From contig JACCTK010000040.1 in the NCBI GenBank assembly GCA_013812465.1, positions 1 to 5,361 of the forward strand: 5,361 nucleotides of DNA, in the 5' to 3' direction. Shown piece by piece: positions 1-5,361 of this stretch. Position numbers and translations under genes: made by a program. How positions within the stretch are numbered: position 1 is the stretch's first letter; every line of letters starts with the position of its first letter. The DNA comes from Actinomycetota bacterium. GTDB lineage: Bacteria; Actinomycetota; Thermoleophilia; Gaiellales; Gaiellaceae. The notes under the pieces are model-generated. The model saw only the letters and a list, made by a program, of their open reading frames with translations, did not search any database and was not told where the DNA came from.

Positions 1-1222
1 CGTCCAGCCGGCCCCGCCCCGAGTGCTCGTCGCGACCGACGGCGCAGGCGGCGCATCCCGTCGCCGGGGTCACGTCCACCGCCGTCTGCTCTAGGATCGC
101 CGTGACCTGCTCCGGACGCAGAAGAGGCCGAAGACTGAAGAGGATCGCCGCAGCCGCCGACACCTGCGGCACGGAGAAGGACGTCCCCTGCGCCTCGCGG
201 TACTCCTCCGGGCCGCAGCTCGAATAGCCCTGCTCGGAGCACGCCGGGAAGCGCGACGTCAGCGGCCGCGGGAAGATCGAGAGGATCCTGTCACCGGGCG
301 CGGCCAGGTCGTTGTAGATCTTGTCGCGGTTCGAGAACTTGGGGACGCCGCCGGTTTCGCTGATCGCGCTCACTCCGAGGACGTGCGGCAGCGCAGCCGG
401 GTAGCTCGCGTACTGCCACGGGCTCGAGGGCGCCTGATCTCCGTTGCCCACGGCCGCCACGACGACCGCGCCGCTCGAGACCGCGTAGGCGACCGCGTCG
501 GCCTCGAGCCGCGAGAAGCTGTCGCGCTTCGGGTCGAGTGGATCGCGGATGCCGCCGAGGCTCATGTTGATCACCCGCGCGCCGTTCTCGACTGCCCAAC
601 GGATCGCCTTCGCCTCCGCCTCGATCGGAATCGCGCGGGACGGCGTGACGACCTTGGCGACGAGCAGCTCGGCCGAGGGCGCCAGACCGGCGATACCGAT
701 GCCGTTGCCCACGCCCGCGGCGACGAGACCGGCGACAAACGTTCCGTGCCCGAGGGTGTCCTCGCTCGCCGATCCGCCGACGAAGCTCTTCGCATCGAGG
801 ATCTTTCCGGCGAGCTCGGGATGAGTGGCATCCACACCGGAGTCGATGACGGCAACTGGAACACGCTCGAGGGCTGGCAGGGTCAGCCACGGGTCGTAGA
901 AGCGGCTCTGCGTCAGGTACCACTGGCGGGAGACGAGCGGATCGGACGGCGTGAAGGCAAGGCGCCGCGCGTGCAGGGTCTCGACGTAGCGGATGCCGTC
1001 GATGCCGGCGAGTGAGATTCCCGCCCGAAGATCGACCACGAGAGCAGGGATCGGCCGCAGAAGCTCCGGGCGCGTTCCGGTTCGACGCTCGACGGCGGCT
1101 GCGACAGCCGCGGGGTTCGCGTCCGGCTTCAGCCCGACCGCCACTCGGGCGGCGCCGGCTACGGCAGGTGTCACGAGGGAGGCGCCTAGGATCGCGGCGA
1201 TCAGAAGAAGAGCGCGCCTCAT
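1..1222 (-). CDS. Secreted subtilisin-like (S8) serine protease, C-terminus cut by window edge
   Basis: Exported serine endopeptidase of the subtilase family; 407 codons are visible and the gene runs off the left edge without a stop. Residues 1-24 form a signal peptide (MRR, then a hydrophobic stretch ending near AVAGAA). Residues about 25-95 look like a short propeptide, and DPLVSRQWYL at 94-103 is the usual junction to the catalytic domain. The triad is clear: Asp127 in AVIDSGVDATHPEL, His159 in LGHGTFVAGL, Ser348 in GTSFSVPQVS, with oxyanion Asn260 in AAVGNG. Four cysteines late in the domain (328, 336, 390, 393) could form disulfides. The sequence ends at SGRGRLD, which in this family closes the peptidase domain, so little of the core is missing; any C-terminal anchor lies outside. 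The start used is ATG at 1222. A GTG at 1231 in the same frame adds three residues and overlaps the SpoIID stop as GTGA, so coupled translation with that gene is likely. The substrate cannot be told; the catalytic residues are directly visible. Confidence 0.95.
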   Translation of the reverse strand, partial: MRRALLLIAAILGASLVTPAVAGAARVAVGLKPDANPAAVAAAVERRTGTRPELLRPIPALVVDLRAGISLAGIDGIRYVETLHARRLAFTPSDPLVSRQWYLTQSRFYDPWLTLPALERVPVAVIDSGVDATHPELAGKILDAKSFVGGSASEDTLGHGTFVAGLVAAGVGNGIGIAGLAPSAELLVAKVVTPSRAIPIEAEAKAIRWAVENGARVINMSLGGIRDPLDPKRDSFSRLEADAVAYAVSSGAVVVAAVGNGDQAPSSPWQYASYPAALPHVLGVSAISETGGVPKFSNRDKIYNDLAAPGDRILSIFPRPLTSRFPACSEQGYSSCGPEEYREAQGTSFSVPQVSAAAAILFSLRPLLRPEQVTAILEQTAVDVTPATGCAACAVGRDEHSGRGRLD

Positions 1223-1227
1223 TCGTC

Positions 1228-2862
1228 TCACCCGGCGACCACGAGCGCGGCCGTCACGGCTTCGGCGTAGGCGCCGGTGGCGGGGATGCTGGCTCGGTAC
1301 TCACCCTGTCGAGCGACCTCGGCCCGAAACGCGCCGGTCGTGTCGACCGTCTTTCTGGCGACACGTCTCCACGTCGAGCCTTCCCGGCGCTCGATGAAAA
1401 CAGGGGCTCCGGCCAGGCGGGGGCGGACCGTGCCCAGCAACGACAGAGCCCCCGTTCCCCGTGAGAGCTGCACGCGTGGTGCGACCTCGACGAGGATGGC
1501 CGGCGACGCCGCGCCCTCGACCTCGATCCGGTAGCGCAGCGTCCGCTCCGGCTTGACGACGAGCGAGGCGATTCCGCTGGTCGATCGCTGGAAAAGGCCA
1601 ACGCCTGTCCATCTCGACCCGTCCGGCGACGAGGAGAGCATCGGCGCAGGCAGGCTTCGCGCCAGGCCGGTCAGTCGCAGCGGCGAGCCGAAGACGATCG
1701 TCTCGCGCGGCTGATCGAGCCGAAGAACGCCGATCGTGACCCAGGTAGAGCGCAGGCCGAGGCTCGTTCGCAGAAGCGCGGCCTGGACGCTCGAGGAGCC
1801 CGCCTCGGTCTGAACCGTGATCGAGCGCAGGCGGCCGGAGGGTGTCGGCACGCCGACGGCGTCGAGGATGCGGTCGGCGACGCCGAGCCTGGACTGGAGA
1901 GTCCGTGCGCCGTACAGGAACGGCCCCCACATGTGATGGGGCGAGGCTTTGTCCCACGGATCGGGGCGGGAGAGGAGGTACGGCACGTGTGTCCCGAACA
2001 CGTCCGCCGCGCTGGCGGTTCTCCCGCCGGAGGTCGAGAAGTAGTAGGTGGTCGCGAGGCTGCCGGCGTAGAGAACGACCTGCCCCGCAGTGGCTTGCAC
2101 AGCTGCGCTCGTTCGGGGCTTCTCGCCCGCCACGCCGCGGTAGACCTGGCTGCGCACATCGGCGTAGAGATCGAACGGCTTCCCCTTGACGAGATTTGCA
2201 AGCGCGTAGGAGCGTGCTGCGACCGCCTGCGCCTCGAGCGCCTCGCTCGGCCAGGTGTGCGGCATCTCGTTGGCGACCACACCCGAGAGGTAGGCGTCGA
2301 GCCGGACGAAGTTGACGACGCGGAGATAATTGCCCTGCACCGCCAGCTCGAGGCTCCCTCGGTACTGGACTCCGTCGAAGGAGAGCGGCGCGTCCTTCCC
2401 GGGTCGGATCAGGAGTGGCGGCGCGGCCTTGACGGGTCGAGGCTTGTCCACGATGGGCAGCTTGAGCTTGGGCCTGAGCACGAGCGTGCCCGGAGCGAGC
2501 TTGAACAACTCCCCGCGTGCATCGATCGCGCTGAACGGCTTCGCGGACGAGACCGTCACCGCAGGCTTGCCCTCGGCGAGGAGCACGCGAACCTGCTGCG
2601 TCGCCGCCTGGCCGATCTCGGTTCCCGAGTAGTAGTGCGCGAGGATCTGCTCGTGCGAGTGACCGGCGTTGGCCATACCGTAAGCGCCGTACTGGCTCAT
2701 CCCGACTCCGTGACCCCAGCCGCGCCCGGAGACGACGAACACCGCCTCCCCCGGCATTGTCTCGGACTGCGCCGGATGCGCCCAGGCCGCGCCCGCGGCC
2801 AGCGCGACGAGAACCGAGCAGACGGTCAGGAGGCGCACAACGGTGGACCAGGCTAGCGACAT
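1228..2862 (-). CDS. Secreted SpoIID/LytB-domain protein, probable peptidoglycan lytic enzyme
   Basis: 544-residue exported protein. Residues 1-28 are a signal peptide with cleavage after AWA. The SpoIID/LytB domain is plain: YLSGVVANEMPHTWPSEALE (191-210), then AQAVAARSYAL (211-221), then the TSGGRTA segment (277-283). Glu199 in NEMP matches the catalytic Glu of Bacillus SpoIID, a lytic transglycosylase acting on denuded glycan strands. The second family motif, GRGWGHGVGMSQYGA (46-60) with ILAHYYSGTEIG after it, stands before the core instead of after it as in Firmicute SpoIID; as I recall, actinobacterial members often have this order. Residues about 380-544 look beta-rich, possibly two Ig-like modules that might bind the wall (inference). 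No stem-peptide strip is seen here, and a spore role should not be assumed: LytB-type relatives work on vegetative walls. The ATG at 2862 is chosen because it gives a full signal peptide; no clear Shine-Dalgarno precedes it. The gene is first after a 144-base gap and probably starts a two-gene unit with the protease. Confidence 0.94.
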   Translation of the reverse strand: MSLAWSTVVRLLTVCSVLVALAAGAAWAHPAQSETMPGEAVFVVSGRGWGHGVGMSQYGAYGMANAGHSHEQILAHYYSGTEIGQAATQQVRVLLAEGKPAVTVSSAKPFSAIDARGELFKLAPGTLVLRPKLKLPIVDKPRPVKAAPPLLIRPGKDAPLSFDGVQYRGSLELAVQGNYLRVVNFVRLDAYLSGVVANEMPHTWPSEALEAQAVAARSYALANLVKGKPFDLYADVRSQVYRGVAGEKPRTSAAVQATAGQVVLYAGSLATTYYFSTSGGRTASAADVFGTHVPYLLSRPDPWDKASPHHMWGPFLYGARTLQSRLGVADRILDAVGVPTPSGRLRSITVQTEAGSSSVQAALLRTSLGLRSTWVTIGVLRLDQPRETIVFGSPLRLTGLARSLPAPMLSSSPDGSRWTGVGLFQRSTSGIASLVVKPERTLRYRIEVEGAASPAILVEVAPRVQLSRGTGALSLLGTVRPRLAGAPVFIERREGSTWRRVARKTVDTTGAFRAEVARQGEYRASIPATGAYAEAVTAALVVAG

Positions 2863-2933
2863 AACGTAAAGCTCGGTTTATCGGAGCAAGACCAGAATCC
2901 GCTAGCGCGAATTCCGGTCGCGTGGAAGACCCC

Positions 2934-2939
2934 TTTATA
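2934..2939 (-). promoter_or_regulatory. Possible -10 element for the SpoIID-protease unit
   Basis: TATAAA read on the minus strand, about 70 bases before the SpoIID ATG, is the most AT-rich hexamer in the gap and resembles a sigma-70 -10 box. At the expected distance upstream (2957-2962) the sequence is ACTGCC, a poor match to a -35 box. The call rests mainly on the need for a promoter in this 144-base gap. Confidence 0.25.
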
Positions 2940-2960
2940 TGTGGTGCCCGAGAAACGGCA

Positions 2961-2990
2961 GTTCCGGGGTGTGAAGCAGGCAGCCGGAAC
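2961..2990. repeat. 7-bp perfect inverted repeat between the lipoprotein and SpoIID genes
   Basis: GTTCCGG at 2961-2967 pairs exactly with CCGGAAC at 2984-2990, with 16 bases between the arms. It begins 16 bases after the stop of the small lipoprotein gene (which is followed in frame by a second stop, TGACTAA). It could be a weak terminator of the rml transcript or an operator for the SpoIID gene. On the minus strand the arm is followed by TGCCGTTTCTC, which is not a convincing U-tract, and the loop is long, so terminator function is uncertain. Confidence 0.4.
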
Positions 2991-3006
2991 GGCGCTTGAA
3001 ATTTAG

Positions 3007-3459
3007 TCAGCCGGTCCCGGCGCGGACGGCGACACCGCCGCGGGTCGCTAGCAGGAGGACCTTGCTGCCGCCCGGGGCACACTCGAGCGCGCCGGCCAGA
3101 TCCCCTTCGATTCCGGTCGACGTCTCCCCGATGCGTGCCCCGTCCACTTCTCCACCGCCTGCCGTGATCGCGTCGCCCGACCTGGCGGTACGACCGCCGG
3201 GGAGGTGAAGCTCGGGCGGGTCCGTCGTCAGCGAGGTCCCGGCCGGCCAGACAACTGGCTTTCCGGAAACCACAACACATCCTCGATCGAGATCGAGCTC
3301 GAGGACTCCGCCGACGATCGCATTCAGATCTTCCTGAGGACCGTCGGGCGAACGGGTGAGAAGACCGTGTCGAGTCGGGCGCCCTGTGGCGCCGAGATCG
3401 CAGGCACTCGCCAGAGCTACGAGAGCAAACGACGCGGCTACCAGCAGAGCGTGCCTCAT
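3007..3459 (-). CDS. Small exported protein, probable lipoprotein of unknown function
   Basis: 150-residue protein beginning MRHALLVAASFALVALASAC: positively charged start, hydrophobic core, then Cys20. The last residues before Cys20 are ASA, so it resembles a lipobox but has Ala rather than Leu at -3; lipid attachment is likely, not certain. The mature part is short and polar at first (to about residue 46), then probably a compact beta domain with GCVVVSGKPVVWPAGTSL (60-77), LPGGRTARSGD (86-96) and a GGG turn (101-103). Cys61 and Cys127 could pair. The GC-x(n)-VVWPAG...GD...GGG pattern resembles small actinobacterial proteins of unknown function that I recall, but I cannot name a family. The ATG at 3459 is chosen over an in-frame ATG at 3510, because the latter would overlap rmlB by 32 bases and put 17 charged residues before the signal peptide. 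GGAG abuts the ATG directly. It lies 19 bases after rmlB and is probably co-transcribed with it. Confidence 0.75.
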   Translation of the reverse strand: MRHALLVAASFALVALASACDLGATGRPTRHGLLTRSPDGPQEDLNAIVGGVLELDLDRGCVVVSGKPVVWPAGTSLTTDPPELHLPGGRTARSGDAITAGGGEVDGARIGETSTGIEGDLAGALECAPGGSKVLLLATRGGVAVRAGTG

Positions 3460-3478
3460 CTCCGGCGCTCTCGCGACC

Positions 3479-4477
3479 TCACCGCCAGGCGGTCTCCTCG
3501 ACGGGCGCACGCTTCTTCAGCGGCTCCCACCAGTCGCGGTTCGCCGCATACCAGGCGACCGTCTCGGCGAGGCCGTCGCGCCAGCCATGGGCGGACGCCC
3601 ACCCAAGCTCGTCGCGGATCTTCGTCGCGTCGAGCAGATAGCGGCGGTCGTGACCCGGCCGGTCGGGGACGATCGTCTTCAGCGACTGCGGCTTCTCGGT
3701 GAGTTCGAGCACGAGGTCGGCGATCTCCTCGATCGTCGCCTCGATCCCCGAGCCCACGTTGTAGGTCTCCCCCTCGACTCCCTCGTGCAGCACGAGGTCG
3801 ATCGCGGAGCAGTGATCGAGGACGTGGAGCCACTCTCGCTTGTTCTGCGTCGACGCGTACATCGGGAGCGGCTGATCGTCCAGCGCGTTGGTGATGAAGA
3901 GCGGCAGCACCTTCTCAGGAAACTGATAAGCCCCGTAATTGTTGGAGCAGTTTGTGATCGTGATAGGCAGACCGTAGGTCTCGTGGTACGCACGCACGTA
4001 GTGGTCGGCGGCAGCCTTGGACGCGTTGTACGGCGTGCGTGGGCGGTACGGAGAGTCCTCGGTGAAGACCTCCTCCGAGTCGAGCGCAAGATCTCCGAAC
4101 ACCTCGCAGGTCGAGATGTGGTGGAACCGCTTCAAGCCCGAGTCGCGGGCTGCCTCCAGCAGAAGCTGCGTCCCGAGCACGTTGGTCCGCACGAACAGCC
4201 CGGGATCGACGACCGCGAGGCTGTTGTGCGACTCCGCCGCGAAGTTCACGAGATTCTCGATGCCCTCGTCCTCGATGAGCTTCCTCGTCAGGTCGAGATC
4301 CGCGATGTCGCCCTGCACGAAGCCGATGCGTTCTTCGACGTCGGAGAGGCTCGGACGGTTGCCGGCATACGTCAGAAGATCGAGGACGACGAGGTGGTCG
4401 TCGGGGTATCGCTCGAGCCAATAGTGGACGAAGTTCGAGCCGATGAACCCGGCTCCACCTGTGACCAGGAGACGCAT
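3479..4477 (-). CDS. rmlB: dTDP-glucose 4,6-dehydratase (RmlB-like, STCE active-site variant)
   Basis: 332-residue cytoplasmic NAD-dependent extended short-chain dehydrogenase. It converts dTDP-glucose to dTDP-4-keto-6-deoxyglucose, the second step of dTDP-L-rhamnose synthesis. The nucleotide-binding motif TGGAGFIG is at 6-13, Tyr150-x3-Lys154 in YNASK, and the family signatures SNNYGAYQFPEKVLPLFI (178-195), REWLHVLDHC (214-223) and YNVGSG (239-244) are present; PDRPGHDRRYLLDATKI (271-287) is typical of RmlB. Length is normal. The catalytic stretch, usually S-T-D-E-V-Y-G, reads STCEVFG (122-128): Cys124 replaces the proton-donating Asp, while Thr123 and Glu125 are kept. Other family positions also differ together: ESHNSLAVVD (82-91) and YASTQNKREW (207-216). 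I therefore call it an RmlB-like subfamily, and the exact product is slightly less certain. The ATG at 4477 starts just before the first beta strand; the frame stays open further upstream only because of high GC. It lies 10 bases after the rmlD stop without a clear Shine-Dalgarno, so coupling to rmlD is likely. Confidence 0.94.
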   Translation of the reverse strand: MRLLVTGGAGFIGSNFVHYWLERYPDDHLVVLDLLTYAGNRPSLSDVEERIGFVQGDIADLDLTRKLIEDEGIENLVNFAAESHNSLAVVDPGLFVRTNVLGTQLLLEAARDSGLKRFHHISTCEVFGDLALDSEEVFTEDSPYRPRTPYNASKAAADHYVRAYHETYGLPITITNCSNNYGAYQFPEKVLPLFITNALDDQPLPMYASTQNKREWLHVLDHCSAIDLVLHEGVEGETYNVGSGIEATIEEIADLVLELTEKPQSLKTIVPDRPGHDRRYLLDATKIRDELGWASAHGWRDGLAETVAWYAANRDWWEPLKKRAPVEETAWR

Positions 4478-4487
4478 CCGGAGAAGG

Positions 4488-5336
4488 CTAGCGTCCGAGT
4501 TGCTCGAGGCACGCGCGAAGGCCCTCGCGCCAGTGCGGCAGAACGGGGGCGCCTTCTCGCTCACTGCGCAGGATCGCGTGCGCAGGGCGGGGTGCGGGGC
4601 GTCCGAGCTCCTCCGTCGAGATCCGCCGTACCCGGCAAGCGATCCCGGCGTCGACGAAGATCGCCTCGGCGAGCTCCGCCCACGTGCAGTCGCCTCCAGC
4701 GGCGACATGCCAGATTCCCCGCGCTCGCTCCCCGTCGACGAGCTCGCGCACGCCGAGGGCCAGATGCCCCACGAAGGTCGGGCAGCCGCGCTGGTCGTCG
4801 ACCACCGCGACCTCGGCCCGCTCGGCGCCGAGCCGAAGCATCGTCCGCACGAAGTTGTTCCCGATCGGGCCGAAGAGCCACGAGGTGCGGACGATCCACG
4901 CGTCCGAGCCGGCAGCCGCTTCCCCGTGGAGCTTCGTGCGCCCGTAGGCGGAGAGCGGGTTGGGTCGGTCGGACTCGACATACGGCTCGCCCTTGCGACC
5001 GTCGAAGACGTAGTCGGAGGAGAACGCCACCAGCGGCGCGCCGAGCCTCGCCACATTCGCCGTTCCGCCCACATTCGCAGCGGCGGCGGCCTCCGGATCC
5101 GTCTCGGCGCCGTCGACATCAGTCCAGGCCGCCGTGTGCAGCACGAGATCGAACTTCCCTTGTGACACTGTGTCACTAGGCGGGCTCGTGACGTCCCAGT
5201 CTTCGCGGGCGAGCGCGACAAGATCGTCCTCCGAAAACATGTCCTGGAGCGCCCGGCCGAGCTGGCCGCCGGCGCCCGTGATCAGGACGCGACGGCGGCG
5301 TCCCGCGCGGACAGGGTCGGTGTGCTCGTGCTCCAT
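4488..5336 (-). CDS. rmlD: dTDP-4-dehydrorhamnose reductase (RmlD)
   Basis: 282-residue cytoplasmic reductase that performs the last step of dTDP-L-rhamnose synthesis, reducing dTDP-4-keto-L-rhamnose with NAD(P)H. The Rossmann motif GAGGQLG is at 21-27, followed by TAAWTDVDGAE (68-78), SSDYVFDG (106-113, corresponding to the S/T-D-Y-V-F-D-G active-site motif), Tyr131-x3-Lys135 in YGRTK, RTSWLFG (150-156), DQRGCPTF (181-188; the family has DQxGxPT), and RPAPRPAHAIL (246-256) near the end. The stretch NVARLGAPLVAFSS is a few residues shorter than in many RmlD proteins. The ATG at 5336 is the only good start codon before the first beta strand. It gives a 16-residue charged, Arg-rich leader before VLITG and a 55-base overlap with the end of rmlC. 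The stop is 10 bases before rmlB. Identity is secure; the exact N-terminus is less so. Confidence 0.94.
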   Translation of the reverse strand: MEHEHTDPVRAGRRRRVLITGAGGQLGRALQDMFSEDDLVALAREDWDVTSPPSDTVSQGKFDLVLHTAAWTDVDGAETDPEAAAAANVGGTANVARLGAPLVAFSSDYVFDGRKGEPYVESDRPNPLSAYGRTKLHGEAAAGSDAWIVRTSWLFGPIGNNFVRTMLRLGAERAEVAVVDDQRGCPTFVGHLALGVRELVDGERARGIWHVAAGGDCTWAELAEAIFVDAGIACRVRRISTEELGRPAPRPAHAILRSEREGAPVLPHWREGLRACLEQLGR

Positions 5337-5361
5337 AGATGTACGACGCGCGGGTCGTTCC
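5282..5361 (-). CDS. rmlC: C-terminal fragment of RmlC-like dTDP-4-dehydrorhamnose 3,5-epimerase
   Basis: Only the last 25 codons and a TGA are in the window, in a different frame from rmlD. The readable tail contains NDPRVVHLW followed by PTLSARDAAVAS. RmlC proteins end in a pattern like W-(N/D)-D-P-x-x-x-x-x-W-x-x-x-x-P-x-L-S-x-(K/R)-D, and this tail fits it, directly ahead of rmlD where rmlC is expected. RmlC epimerises C3 and C5 of dTDP-4-keto-6-deoxyglucose between the RmlB and RmlD steps. The catalytic His and Tyr residues lie outside the window. The call rests on a short match plus position, so another cupin-type epimerase tail or a chance open frame cannot be excluded. Confidence 0.6.
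   Translation of the reverse strand, partial: NDPRVVHLWSTSTPTLSARDAAVAS

Noticed and set aside
383..1015. Plus-strand open frame of 210 codons opposite the protease
   Set aside because: It is antisense to a gene with a complete Asp/His/Ser triad and has no recognisable features.
1933..2856. Plus-strand open frame of 307 codons opposite the SpoIID gene
   Set aside because: It is antisense to the SpoIID gene; its composition mirrors the real coding strand.
2877..2882. GATAAA close to the SpoIID start as a -10 box
   Set aside because: The expected -35 position reads CTAGCG, no match; it would leave a very short leader. Less convincing than the element at 2934-2939, which is itself weak.
1301..3280. 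659-codon open frame on the minus strand across the SpoIID and lipoprotein genes
   Set aside because: The translation is low-complexity Arg/Gly/Pro and overlaps well-supported genes in another frame; no motif.
3356..5179. 607-codon open frame on the plus strand opposite rmlB and rmlD
   Set aside because: It is antisense to two genes with full catalytic motifs; the translation is Arg-rich without recognisable domains, as expected from high-GC opposite-strand frames.
4478..5221. Upstream in-frame extension of rmlB giving a 580-residue protein
   Set aside because: The extra N-terminal part is Ser/Arg-rich noise lying over rmlD; the normal RmlB start MRLLVTGGAGFIG is at 4477.
5282..5361. Programmed -1 frameshift producing an RmlC-RmlD fusion
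   Set aside because: The frame relation would allow it, but no slippery heptamer of the X-XXY-YYZ type is visible in the overlap; ordinary overlap is simpler.
1..5361. A novel defence, mobile or biosynthetic system
   Set aside because: All genes fit cell-envelope and rhamnose functions; no repeats, transposase, integrase, toxin-antitoxin pair or CRISPR array is seen.

Overview
The window is high-GC, densely packed bacterial DNA in which every supportable gene lies on the minus strand. It therefore reads from right to left: C-terminal end of rmlC, then rmlD, rmlB, a small exported (probable lipo)protein, a SpoIID/LytB-domain protein, and a subtilisin-family protease cut by the left edge. The GC content, the Ala/Arg/Gly-rich proteins, and the way the SpoIID and RmlD proteins are built suggest an actinobacterium-like organism, possibly of the Thermoleophilia (Gaiella/Solirubrobacter) type. 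That placement is an inference from style and memory, not a search.

Right part (about 3479-5361): a dTDP-L-rhamnose cluster. A 25-codon tail matching the end of RmlC (3,5-epimerase) overlaps the start of rmlD (4-dehydrorhamnose reductase) by 55 bases in another frame. rmlD is followed after 10 bases by rmlB (dTDP-glucose 4,6-dehydratase). rmlA is not visible and may lie outside the window. Together RmlB, RmlC and RmlD turn dTDP-glucose into dTDP-L-rhamnose for surface glycans. The RmlB carries Cys where the family's catalytic Asp normally sits.

Middle (3007-3478): 19 bases after rmlB is a 150-residue exported protein with a signal peptide ending in a Cys, probably a lipoprotein of unknown function. 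A 144-base gap follows (2863-3006). It holds an inverted repeat and a weak promoter-like element, and probably separates two transcription units.

Left part (1-2862): a secreted SpoIID/LytB-domain protein (candidate peptidoglycan lytic enzyme) and a secreted S8 protease. Their stop and possible start codons overlap as GTGA, so they are probably translated together. Both act outside the membrane, so the window as a whole reads as a cell-envelope locus. I saw no RNA genes, CRISPR arrays, insertion sequences or tRNAs, no intergenic stretch above 150 bases, and no clearly new system. The oddities worth a look are the RmlB active site, the rmlC/rmlD overlap, and the SpoIID-protease pair.
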